Shown here: positions 1-10,756 of the stretch, piece by piece | How the letters are laid out: each line of letters begins with the position of its first letter | Numbering within the stretch: the stretch's first letter is position 1 | DNA from: Gonatopus flavifemur | Taxonomy: Eukaryota > Arthropoda > Insecta > Hymenoptera > Dryinidae | Direction: 5' to 3' | NCBI GenBank assembly: GCA_018340375.1 | Contig: JAFFJZ010000001.1 | Coordinates: 17,130,001-17,194,000, forward strand | Length of the DNA stretch: 64,000 nt | Program-made: the position numbers and the translations under genes | Notes under the pieces: model-generated | Told to the model about the DNA's origin: nothing | What the model saw: the letters and a program-made list of their open reading frames with translations, nothing else | The model's database searches: none

Positions 1-515
1 GATTATTTTGCCAATAGACAGTATTAAATATCAACACAAACTAAAATCAACAATATCACTGATGGAAAATACCGACATTATTGATTTTATTGTAAACTAA
101 AACCAGAGTTATTGATTCTACTATGGACCCAAATTGAAATCAATAATTCAACCATCAACTAAAACTACAAGCATACTCTCACTATCACCTCAGGCTCGAA
201 TTCATAGTTTAACTGTTAGATCACATGGAAATCGATAATTCAATTATCAACAAACCCGACAACTAATAGTTTCTCCGGTGAATAACGAGATTGATAATTT
301 TACTTATATATAATACTAAAATTGATGATTCTAATATCAAATCCAATCGAAATGATTAATCAATTTGTGTGATAGATATCACTACAATTAATTATTCCAC
401 TGATAGATAATACTAGAAGAGGTATTCCACCCTTTAGATAATACTGGACTTATCGATTTTACCATCAACTAAAACTAAAGTAATAATCTCACTAATAGAC
501 AACCCTGGCTCAAAA
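1..515. repeat. Diverged minisatellite, ~31-bp unit
   Basis: The stretch is a run of imperfect units of about 30-35 bp. The recurring pieces are ATTGATTCTAC, CTATCAACTAAAACT and GATAATACT, spaced about 31 bp apart (for example near 81, 112, 144, 235, 287, 312 and 462). The units are strongly diverged, so the array is old. It starts before the window, so its true length is unknown. It resembles the interiors of other elements here that are built of short repeated units, and may be the inside of one cut by the window edge. No coding frame runs through it. Confidence 0.55.
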
Positions 516-3500
516 AATTTATTGAATTTCGCAGTACTGGTTACTGTCCGGCCAGTAATGACGAATTTCATTGCAGTACCCACGACGGTGATCGCAATAA
601 TCTTTACTATTAAACTGTACCTTCATTTGTATTTGTAATCAATTACTGCCATCAGCAGTAACGGTTACTGTTTACGCTTCTCCTCGTAGATGTGGCAATA
701 TAATGTCACTGAAATGTTAGATAATACGAACATTGAAAGATATTAAAAATATTTTCGGTATTTCATTTGTCATTCCCACTGTTGAATTCCATTGATCAAT
801 AAGATGTTATTTAACGGTAAATGACCTTTCAAATGCACAAAAACCGATTATCCAATCCTTTAAGTGTGTCTAATTAATCATTTCCCATTACAAAGTGCGT
901 ATTAGCTGATGAGATTCAATGACCGTTTTTACCTAGGGTGAGAACACAATCATTTGATATATTCGCGTGTCTGCAGCGGAATCTTCGAATCGTAAGTTGG
1001 TTACATAGATTATTTCAAAACCAACTTGAATTATTCGATTGGTATCTATCGCAGCAAGAACATATGATCATTTTATTATTCGTCATTGACGTTATTCACA
1101 AACCACTTGTATCAGAAATATGTCAATCAGGTATGCCTCTTAACGTCTGGCATTTTCGATGCCGCTTCGTTCATACAAATGCGAATGCTTTCATTAGCAC
1201 GTTATCAAGTGGGCTTTGCTTTTCAATTACCATTTTGCATATCTACGTTTCTCTTTGTGATTTGTCATACGCTCCCTTTGATGTCATGGTAAATATATGC
1301 CGTGTAAAAGAAAAGAATATGCGTTCCATAAGTACAAATATTTCATACTAATTTCGAATATCTGCTACAAGAGAAGAAGAAAAATTCTCTGATATGATAC
1401 AATTTATATTTCACAATTACATCACGCAACCGGTAATGGTTTCAATATTATTTCCAATAAAACTTTCAAATTATATCATCGAATACTGCACAATCTTTCG
1501 ATCTCCCCTACTATTCAGCTTCATTAATCTGAACATGAATGAGTAGAATTTTTAGTGGCAGAATGAGGTATTATTCTCTTTTTTATTTTACATATGAATA
1601 TGGATTTTAAATATCTGTTTGTTGGATTTATGTAGATTTCATCATCGAGAGAATCACTGGGAGATTCAAAGGAAACTAAAATAATTCAATATCGCTGAAC
1701 ATGCGATGCATCTTCACGTTGTTGAATGGTAAACCGAATAGTATTATTCGATTCGATAGGGAGACCCATGTAGTGAATAAATCTGTAGTTTGATAAATAA
1801 AGCGGAAAATATGACATGGTAGAGGTGTATAAAGTTGGTCCACTAATTGGAGAAAAACATGATTGGTTGTCCCTTGCTTCTGTTAACCCTGAACTCTATA
1901 ATTACCTGACCTTGGTCAATGAAGCCTCGTTATATTCATAGACTCATGTGTCAATGGAGCTGTTATGCACTATACACCACATGTAACTTTGATTTCCGTG
2001 TAATTTGTGTGAATATTATTCAGTAGATTACTTTATTATTTTGATGCATGAACATCCTTTATTATTAACAAATTATCATTCATCATTTTTTGACTTCGAA
2101 TTCGGAATTTAAAAAATTATTCTTATCCCTCATCATCTTAACAATGTTGACTTTCTCAAAAATTGACACAGAAATAGTGAAAGTGTTCATTCGTGGTTCC
2201 ATTCTTTATTCTTAATTTGATTTGATTTAGGCAACACGAGAGTTTTGGAATAGATATTCAAATCAGAATCGATTATGGATGATCCACAAAATAAAATTTA
2301 ATCCATATATATATATGGCGCAACGCTTTCATTGTCATTGATACAATCTAACAAAAAAAAACAATATTTGTGTTTACGAGCGTCCTTTGTTTTTTCAATT
2401 ACACGAATGTTGATTTCCTTTGTCCCTTCATTCATACGATATTCTTTCGGGATAAACAACGATTATTACTCACCCCAATTCTCGCATCCACCAACCTCTT
2501 CATCCATACCTTCTCCCACTTGCAAGGCACCACCTCATCAGTCAGTCTGTACAAATATACTATTGTATTGATCCTATTCTCTTTCTCTTTCCTCCCTCTT
2601 ACCTCCCACTGGTCCCCCTTTCTCTTTCCCAGCATTCCCTATCCACTCTTTCCTCTGACCCTCTGCCGCCCTGGTGGTTCCTTTTGTTCCACGGTTCCTG
2701 GTTTTACATTTTAGCCGCTTCCGCGAAACAACTAATGTGCACCGAGTGTGTTGACAGTAACTGTCTCGCTATTGTTGCGCCCAACTCTTCTACCTCCTCT
2801 TCTTTTTATCTGCTCCTGGCTTGCCATGTGTGGGTGTGTGTTGTGAAGAAGAGGTGCTGGTTCATCGCATGCATTTCCATTCCTTTTGCCACCCCTTCGC
2901 CAACCAATGCATATCGCAAGAGACCCCGCGGGCTCTTCCGTTTGATTCTCCTTTTTTTCTACGTTTTGCGATAAATCGACTTCCAGTCTCTCTTTCAAAT
3001 CGTATCGGCTTGATTTCTATAAACAACAAAGTTTTGATTTTGAATCGAATCATCGTAAAATTTTTATCTGCTTCAATTCGAATAGCGAATGAAATATATG
3101 AATGGAGATTTGAATTTGAGTATACAAAATATTGGACATATCGAAGGTTTTTGATCGATCGTAGTTCGATCAGAACACGTGGATGTGAATTACAAGTTAT
3201 GTGTCGAAAATTCTGAAAGCCTAATGCTTTTATCTTTCAATCTTCAGAAGACATCTGTTCGCATGAATGTCAAATAAATGATTTTCAACCCAACTCCCCG
3301 TTTGATTGTGTCCTATAAAAAGTAATACCTAACAAAGTTGCATGTTTCGGACTTGAAAAACATGGAGAGAATTTTACAGCGACGAATGAAACACACTTTC
3401 CTCAGGAACATTTTCTAGAGAGAGGAAAAAATGAGTGTAAAATTTGAATGAAAGAGTCAAGAATCATCCGACAGCTGGCTCTGATTAGCTGTTTCGGGGG

Positions 3501-5845
3501 ATGAGAGGTTGTAAACAACGTTGTCCGTTGTCTAACGACTCTCGCTCACTTCTACCGCTGATTGCTAATGAATCCTAACGCTATTACACATGCAACAACT
3601 GGAAAAAAAACAAAAGAAAAAAACGTAAGGTCTAAATGTGCTAGGTACTGTAGGTCGCAGTATAGAAGAGGTGAGGGACTGTCAGTAGTCACAGTTCACT
3701 CGTCCGTACCTTCGTTCATCCCTCTGTCCTGTTTCTATTGGTATGTCATTCGCACAAACATGATTTTCTCCACACATCTGAGTATGTATGTGAGCGTAAC
3801 ATACACGTTAATGTGTGCACGTGTTGTTTCTGGGGAACAAAGAGTTATGCAAACACGAGTTTACGAGAACATGTGCAGGGGAGAGGAGACATTATTGCTC
3901 TGGTCCCAGGATTGGAGAAAGATAGGCAAAAAGGAGAGGGGCAAGTTACCTGTCGGGCACTTCGTTAGTACAAAATCCTTTTTGCTCGTTACCTTACCCG
4001 GTTACTTCGACCTCGATGCACACTCCGTCATTTCAATTACATAAATGTTTGCTCAACAATAATCTGCATGTGTCAGGATTGCACAGCCGAAGGGAAATCA
4101 TATTTATCCAAATTTGCAGAATATATAGAGTATTCGTCCAATCGTTCTCACCATGTCAATTTCGAAAACCTTGCTCATCGAAAAAGAAAAATAGTATCTA
4201 TTATTTTTCTTTTTATCCACAAGTTCAATTGATTTATTTAATAGATTCAAACGAATGATTGTATATCTACCCCGATAATACATATCTTACGGGCAAATAT
4301 CATTTACCTCGTATACATTTGGATGAAATGATTTCAACTATTAACAAAGATAGATTAACTGGAAATAATTATCGTTGTCGATGATGCAAATAACCTGCGT
4401 TGCGTTGTTTCGAATTGTGCGAACAATATGTTATTTACGTACGTATATTAAGTTGTAAGAGATACAATTATCGGCCAGCGAGTTACACATCCATTGCCGT
4501 GTGATAGTAACGATTTGTATACTCGGTACGTGGGTTGATATCGTACATTCACATAAGCTTAGTGAAAGTAAGACAGAGCCTATAATGATGAACGATGAAG
4601 TAAAATGTGTTCTCATGGTATAGTGTGTTTATATATAAGTGTACGTTACCGAGGGAGTGAACACGCGATGACGTGATTCTATCGATTATTAAACGAATAA
4701 TATGCTCTTGCCGCCTCCTCCTCCTACTTTCCTATACTTGCCACCTCATCCTCTTCCCCCGACCCCTCGTGTACTGGTGGCCTGTGCCATGTGCATCGAG
4801 CTACACGGGCAATTTAGGTATGCATCATATACACTGAGGTTATGATCGCGCCAAAATCTGGAATGTTCGGCACGGAGTGATACGATGTGAAAACGAAACA
4901 GGAATTGCCGTGAGGAAGTAATTTCATGTGAAACCGAACTGATCCGATCAATCCTTCGGCATTAGCTACCAACAAGATGCGATAATCATTAACTCGCAAG
5001 GAAGATTCTTGTCGGTCGCATTTTTTCCTTTAAACCGACGAATTGCCAACGTATGAATATCATTTAATCGATAAACATATCAGCTGAAATATTAGAAAAG
5101 ATAACGTAGATTGGGAGACTGCTTGCAGAATTTTCGCACCCATCTCGAGCTTTATTGCTGTGTTTGTTGGGAAAAATAGTTCTCTTCATTTTACAGGACA
5201 CATTTATTTGTGTCAAATGAAACCATTATTCATTTACACAGTGGAGGAGGATTCAGGAAACCGCGTATTTGAATATATATTTTATTTCATTAGCAAAAAC
5301 CAACATTGATCGTTCTCAAATAAACACGTGTTTCGTTCTACATAGGCAGAAGTGTTTCTTTGACTCAAATGAATGATTATTTACACAGAAGAAAATAAAT
5401 ATTCATTTCAGAAAGAACAAACGATTTCCCAGAAGTGATAAATAATTTATTTAACGTTACGCTCTATTTCGTTTATATATATACCGAAGAGAAATAGATT
5501 TTTTAAAATAAATAAATATACATTCATCGCATACGAATGATATTATTATTTACATTAAAGATACTTTATAATTTGTATATTGTCTGAAAAGAACTTTGTG
5601 TACTGCAATGCGCTGTTTTTTGGAAGCAGAAACGAAAAGATAATCTGTTTCTATCCGGACGCTTTTAGGAAGGAAATACCATCCCATGATAGTTTGTTCA
5701 AAGACGATCCCAGAGTTGGGGAGATACGTCAAATGACGGAGTCAAAGAATTAAGAATTGAATAACAATTGCGTGAGTTTGTCAATAATTTTTGGTAGATA
5801 CCTGTAGTCGTTTTGCGACATTTAAAAAAAGAGGTATCGTATTCA
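516..5845. other. Long non-coding stretch, nothing recognised
   Basis: No reading frame here looks like a protein. 530-690 has TTACTG/CAGTAA words (such as CAGTAACGGTTACTG) resembling the interior of the 24.9 kb element. 2303-2318 is a short (AT)n palindrome. 2480-2960 and 4700-4800 are pyrimidine-rich and more GC-rich than their surroundings. The frame at 3562-4044 (160 codons) has low-complexity, non-conserved composition and is probably chance. Confidence 0.6.
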
Positions 5846-6102
5846 CACGCGGAGGAAAATTATCTATTATAAATTACTAGACTCGCTAGTATATTGAGGA
5901 TATACTTGCATTCTGAAGTTATATACCAAACATTCTTTTGAAAAGTACCAAACTTTCTGTGAGTCAATGGCAGAATAATAACATTTTATAATAGAAAGTC
6001 TGGTACTTTTCAAGAGAATGTTTGGGATATAACTTCAAAATGCAAGTATATCAATATACTAGCGAGTCTAGTAATTTATAATAGATGATTTTTCTCAGCG
6101 CA
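5846..6102. mobile_element. Foldback MITE, ~110-bp arms
   Basis: The left arm (about 5846-5959) returns as its reverse complement at about 5994-6102. Examples are ATTACTAGACTCGCTAGTAT at the outside and AAAGTACCA plus ACATTCT near the loop. The unpaired loop is about 35 bp. The outer tips (CACGCGGAGG; right end GCGCTGAG when reversed) are a degraded form of the CACGGAGA tip shared by several other elements here. No intact target duplication is visible. It is non-autonomous, with no coding content. Confidence 0.85.
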
Positions 6103-6993
6103 GTTATGTTTTAACTACCAAATGAACTTTTTCCTCGACTTTCCGCAAGTTTTTCGCAAGCAACTATGGATGTATCGACGATCGATTTCATTGCTACGGA
6201 GAGCGAAGGACTGAAGGACTCCCCCATGATTCAGCATAAATCAATTTCACTCTGATTCATAAAATACTTGGAATAATAATAATACACGATTCTCACCAAC
6301 GTATCGGAATAAGAACGCGTGGAATCAGAGTTGTTGAATATTTATTATTCGAAAAAACGTATGTTCACAATCAACAGCAACGAATATACAAAATGGATCG
6401 TAATAATAACTTTTATTTGTGAGCTCTGATGATTATTCAAAACTGCATTCATGTTTGTGCGAGCATGAAAATCCACGCTTTTATACACAGGTTAGAATGT
6501 TTTCAATTTTGTTTTTCATCAGTCATCAATGAAGTGTAAATAATGTTCCAACATTCAAACATGAAACAACCAGTAACTGAATATAATGCTCACAAGCGCC
6601 CCAGGGCTCAATCGAGAAAGTGATATCATTCAATTTTTCTCATGCTGTTGCACGGTACTTTGTGCAGCATTGTTTTGTTCTCGTGTCGTTACCTCCTTGG
6701 ATAACGGAACTCGGAATCTCGGATACTCAATGCTTTTTCAAATATCGGATCAATATATTGAAGGAGATAAAACAAACGTACAGAACAAGGAATAATGAAA
6801 ATCAGAAACACCAAATCAGTGGTGGAAATGATTCAAAATGTTTCTGAAAATACATTTCACTGTATCCATTCGAGCGAAATGAACATTCATTGAATTATAA
6901 CTTCTACGATGATTGGAATGATTGATGTAAATTTCTGAATATTGTTTCAGTGAGATGAATTTGCGGTTGGTTCAATAATTTTCTCAAAACATA
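6103..6993. other. Non-coding, nothing recognised
   Basis: AT-rich sequence between a foldback element and mariner A. Short overlapping frames at 6586-6847 in two phases show no family resemblance. No repeat structure was seen. Confidence 0.5.
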
Positions 6994-8276
6994 TTAGGTG
7001 TACAACTTTGCTCCCGCCGTTTTTTCCCAGAATTTGAGGCTTTATTCTCAAAAAGTGAATACATATTTATGATTTAAAGTACCAACCGTCGCTAGCCACT
7101 ACTTTTTCCCATCTTTTTGGGGATTGTCGGATCCAATCTCGGAAAAACGATGCATCTTTTGAGGCGATCCACGAATCGATCCATTTTCTAACTTCTTCAT
7201 AAGAATGAAAATGCTGATGACTCAGGTCGTGTGCCATCGATCGAAATAAAGGGTAGTCGGAAGGAGCAATGTCTGGAAAGTACGGTGGATGGGGTAAGAC
7301 TTCCCATTTTAGTGTTTCCAAAGATGTCTTGACCGGTTTTGAGAAATGTGGCCAAGCATAATCATGTTGGAGGATAACTTTATCGTGTCTCTCTTGGTAC
7401 TGTGGCAGTTTCTCCTTCAATGCTCGGCTGAAACGCATCAACTGCGTTCGATATCGATCCCCTGTAATGGTTTCACCCGGTTTCTATGGCTCATGATACA
7501 CGACATCCAGCTGATCCCACCAAATGCAGAGCATAACCTTGGCACCATGAATATTTGGTTTAGATGTCGCCGTGGGGACATGTCCGGGCATTCCCCAAGA
7601 TTTTCTGCGCTTGAAATTATCATAGTGGACCCATTTTTCGTCGCCGGTCACAATGCGGTGTAAAAATCCCTTTCGATTCTGTCTTTGAAGCAACTGTTCG
7701 CAAGTGAAGAAACGTCGTTCATTATCTCTTGGCTTCAATTCGTACGGAACCCAATTCCCCAGTGTTTGAATCATTCCCATGGCTCTGAGGCATTTCGAGA
7801 TGGTTTGTTGAGTTACTCCCAATGATTCTGCCAATTCTCCTTGCGTTTGGGACGAGTCTTCATCAAGTAATACCTCCAATTCGGAATCTTCAAAAATTTT
7901 CTCTCTTCCACCGCCATGTAGGTCCTCGACATTAAAATCACCCTTCTTGGAACGTGAAACCATTCACGACACGTTCTTTCACTCAAAGCAGCCTCACCAT
8001 AAGTATTTGAGAGCATTCGATGAGCCTCAGCCGTAGTTCCCTCAAATGAAAGCAGAAAACCAGAACTTCCCGCAAATGACGAGAATTCGGCTCAAAACTG
8101 ACATCTTCGATCGAGTAAAAATTTATGATGTACCAAAAATTCACTAATATGACGATGTTGTTATGTTGAGACATGTCCAACCTCACTGTATGGTATTCAT
8201 TACCTAACCTATTTCGGCCGTCACCTACCGACGCAGCCATGTATTGTAAACGGCGGAAGCAAAGTTGTACACCTGA
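6994..8276 (-). mobile_element. Mariner element A (complete ends, dead)
   Basis: A 1,283-bp element with near-perfect terminal inverted repeats of about 28 bp. The left end starts TTAGGTGTACAACTTTGCTC and the right end, reversed, starts TCAGGTGTACAACTTTGCTT. It is flanked by the mariner target duplication TA (6992-6993 and 8277-8278). It carries one decayed transposase on the minus strand. Its terminal repeats and protein are closest to mariner D in this window, so A is an older, inactivated relative. Confidence 0.95.
7067..8104 (-). pseudogene. Mariner transposase of element A, broken
   Basis: DD34D transposase of the IS630/Tc1/mariner superfamily; an intact one would bind the terminal repeats and cut and paste the element at TA. 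The start codon is at 8104, but the frame breaks within the first codons and again twice in the N-terminal helix-turn-helix region (about 8016 and 7963). From 7963 to the stop at 7067 a single frame is open except for one nonsense codon at about 7484. Visible motifs are WVPYELKP (linker), TGDEKW (first Asp), HDYAWPH (second Asp; the usual HDNARPH is altered at two positions) and APSDYPLF (third Asp), with 34 residues between the last two catalytic Asps. It cannot encode an active enzyme. Confidence 0.93.
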
Positions 8277-9165
8277 TATACATTCGGAGAAACTTTGATT
8301 AATCTTTTAAAAATTGACCATGAGAGTTGGGCTGCCGCAAGATTCTCCAAAATGAGTGAAACCTAGGTTACCAGACAGGCAGAACTCTGAAACAGACTTG
8401 CCAGATCTACGGATTTCCCTCATAGATCTTCGTACCAACAAACACTATGAAATGGAACTGCCAATGAGGAAAACTGAAAGATCCGTAGGCTGGTAACGCT
8501 GCTCTGAAACGATAGCATCATTTGAACCTCGGTCCAATAGTTTATACAATCAGGACCCAATACTGGGGAATAGAGATGGGCGATAGGTATCGATATCGAT
8601 ACGTTTCTATAACATAAGTATCAACTTTTTATCAAAATTTTATTTATCAACATCATTCAATCGATTCATCAATGACGAATCATACCAAAATTTCTTTGTC
8701 AGGGATGAGCCAACGCTGTCGCAATTTCACAGCAGTGTTGCGCCTAATTGTCACTTGTCTTTTTCATTGTACTTGAAAATAAAATCAAACACTGGTTCTA
8801 TAATTCCGATATGAACAAAATAAATGTCGGAGAATTGTTAGAAGTTCGATGTCCAATTTTTCCTGGTCAGTTCCAACTGATGAATGATGTGAATCCGGTA
8901 GTCCTGTCATTGAAGCATGCGTGTCTCAGAATAGATGAAGAATTCTTCTTGTCGTAAAATCACCAGAGAAGATTCATATATTCTTCGAGTGCTTGGTTCA
9001 CTACTTGTGAGAAACGAGCAGCCCTCTGGTCAGAGTTATCGGAGTTTGTCGCTTGAGAAGAGAGTTCCAATTTGGACCAAGCTATCTCCCATGCTTAGTG
9101 CAGCATGAGAATCTACTGTTATCCAGAGTTGTCTAATGCTTGGGGCCGTGTTCTGGCATGCACTA
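8277..9165. other. Non-coding with a small imperfect inverted repeat
   Basis: Around 8366-8502 GTTACCAG...CCAGATCTACGGAT pairs loosely with GATCCGTAGGCTGGTAAC, a short imperfect inverted repeat. The rest (8503-9165) shows no coding or repeat signal. A frame at 8748-8957 (69 codons) was not recognised. Confidence 0.45.
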
Positions 9166-10188
9166 CACTGATAAAAACAACGACCTGGTTACCCCTTCCC
9201 AGGAAAAAATCATTAGATCTATTCAGATCTAAATAGATCTGAGTAGATCTGATTTTTGGTCAGATCTGGTTCAAAAGATCAGATTAGATCTGTTCAGATC
9301 TCAGTAGATCTGATCAGATCTTGGCACATCTGGTTAGATCTGAGTAGATCTCGTTAGATCTGGATTGAATATCAGATTGAATCTTAATGAGCAATTGGTG
9401 GTTCAATTGTCAGAAATTTTGTGATATCTGTCTGTATATGAATTTGAATTTGCACATATATTGTGACAAACACAAGCCAAAATCGCAGTTTTTCAGATCT
9501 TAATAGATCTGTTTAGATCTGACCAAAATTTAGATCTGGTCAGATCTGATCATTTTTTCCCGGGTTGTGAAAATTAATTACGCCAAAAACTACGCCTAAG
9601 TACAGCATTTCGTTGATCAGCAAGTACGTATTGTTACATCAAATCACTACATATTACATCAAATTTGAGTTTTTTACGCACAACAGATTTCCAGATTCTG
9701 AAACTACACCGAATTACATTTACTTACGCGCAATGACGTGTTTTTATCCCAAATTGCCCTTACTTATACAAAATGATACTCATTACGTTCATCTGTGGTC
9801 ATTTTTGGATTATAGAACTACACCGAATTAAGTTTCTCTATTTCTAATTACGTAGATTTATGTCGGATCAGTACGTATCACGTTTATTTATGATAAATAT
9901 TCGCCGTGAAATTTCTTAGTTTTTGGCGTAGGAATATCTTCACAAGGAATAATAACTTGGAATCTGGTTTGATTCATCAGGAAATGTGATTGTGAGGTCA
10001 AGAAAAACTTGTTACGCACATATTCTGGTTATTACACCAGAAAAGAATTTGGTTCTTCTAACCTGAAAAATGTAGTTAATTTTGACTTCAACCCTTTTTC
10101 TGAACGTCATAATCATATGTTCTGGTGAATAACACCAGATTTTGAGTCATCATGAGAGTGTTCCAAATAGGTCAGTTTTCTGGCAGTG
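9166..10188. mobile_element. Element with CACTG ends, carrying a nested MITE
   Basis: The left end reads CACTGATAAAAACAACGACC and the right end reversed reads CACTGCCAGAAAACTGACC. Flanking dinucleotides are TA on the left and CA on the right, possibly one substitution away from a duplication. The subterminal text at 10055-10188 (AATGTAGTTAATTTTGACTT, then TTCTGG, then CAGTTTTCTGGCAGTG) matches a second copy ending at 32697. The AGATCT element 9198-9564 sits inside its left end. The middle (9570-9950) is rich in TACGTA/TTACG words. No coding content was recognised. Confidence 0.5.
9198..9564. mobile_element. AGATCT-word MITE
   Basis: The ends are inverted repeats: CCCAGGAAAAAATCATTAGA on the left, CCCGGGAAAAAATGATCAGA on the right (reversed). 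A TT dinucleotide flanks both sides (9196-9197, 9565-9566). The subterminal regions are packed with the palindrome AGATCT: I count 17 copies, 12 in 9214-9361 and 5 in 9497-9547, typically preceded by TTC, GGTC, AGT or ATT. The centre (9362-9495) is unlike the flanks. It has no coding capacity. Confidence 0.75.
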
Positions 10189-10558
10189 CAGATATCCTGG
10201 TGGTAAATCAGTTTTGTCCTTTATGCAATATCAGCTGAAGGATGGGCCAGGCGTGGTGCAACCTATGATCAATTATGAAACAATGAAGTATATTTATTAA
10301 CCGCCCATATTGGTGGAATATTTAGACCATCGTCAATTACCCTAGCGTCTACGTAGATTGCCCAAGCTTGGCTGTCAATCTTGTGCCCAGCTATATCCCA
10401 TCGTGAGCATTGGCAGGACCTGAAGATTTTCATATGGGGAATCGTTCATTCTAATATCAAATATCTCACATTGCATATAAAAGTTCATGTTGAGGGGAAT
10501 GTTTTCCTAGTAGACCTAGTCTGACCAAAAGCGTCTTTATCTACTCGAAAATTCCCTA
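10189..10558. other. Non-coding, nothing recognised
   Basis: No reading frame, repeat or inverted structure was seen between the CACTG element and the next MITE. Confidence 0.4.
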
Positions 10559-10756
10559 CACGGAGGAAAAAATCTAGGAACTAGCGCATAGCACCGATCA
10601 CATATCAATGGCAAGGAGACATTCTTGAAATAAAAGCATGAACCTATCCGCTTGTCCTATGCGGCAATGTGATAAGTGCATAGGTTCATATTCTTATTCC
10701 AAAGGGTAGAATAATCTTATTCCTCATGCGCTAATTCCTAGATTTTTTTCTCCGTG
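10559..10756. mobile_element. Short MITE, CACGGAGG ends, TA flanks
   Basis: A 198-bp element. The left end CACGGAGGAAAAAATCTAGG is inverted at the right end (CACGGAGAAAAAAATCTAGG when reversed), followed by the GCGCAT pairing. TA flanks both sides (10557-10558, 10757-10758). The inner arms also pair loosely (CCTATCCGCTTG...). It is non-coding. Confidence 0.85.

Noticed and set aside
3562..4044. 160-codon open frame
   Set aside because: No recognisable motif, an implausible residue mix and no splice or start context; probably chance.
7346..7663. 105-codon frame on the + strand
   Set aside because: Antisense shadow of the mariner A transposase.
9198..9564. Regular AGATCT repeats as a CRISPR-like array
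   Set aside because: Spacing is irregular, the repeat is only six bases, the host is eukaryotic and the ends are inverted repeats.
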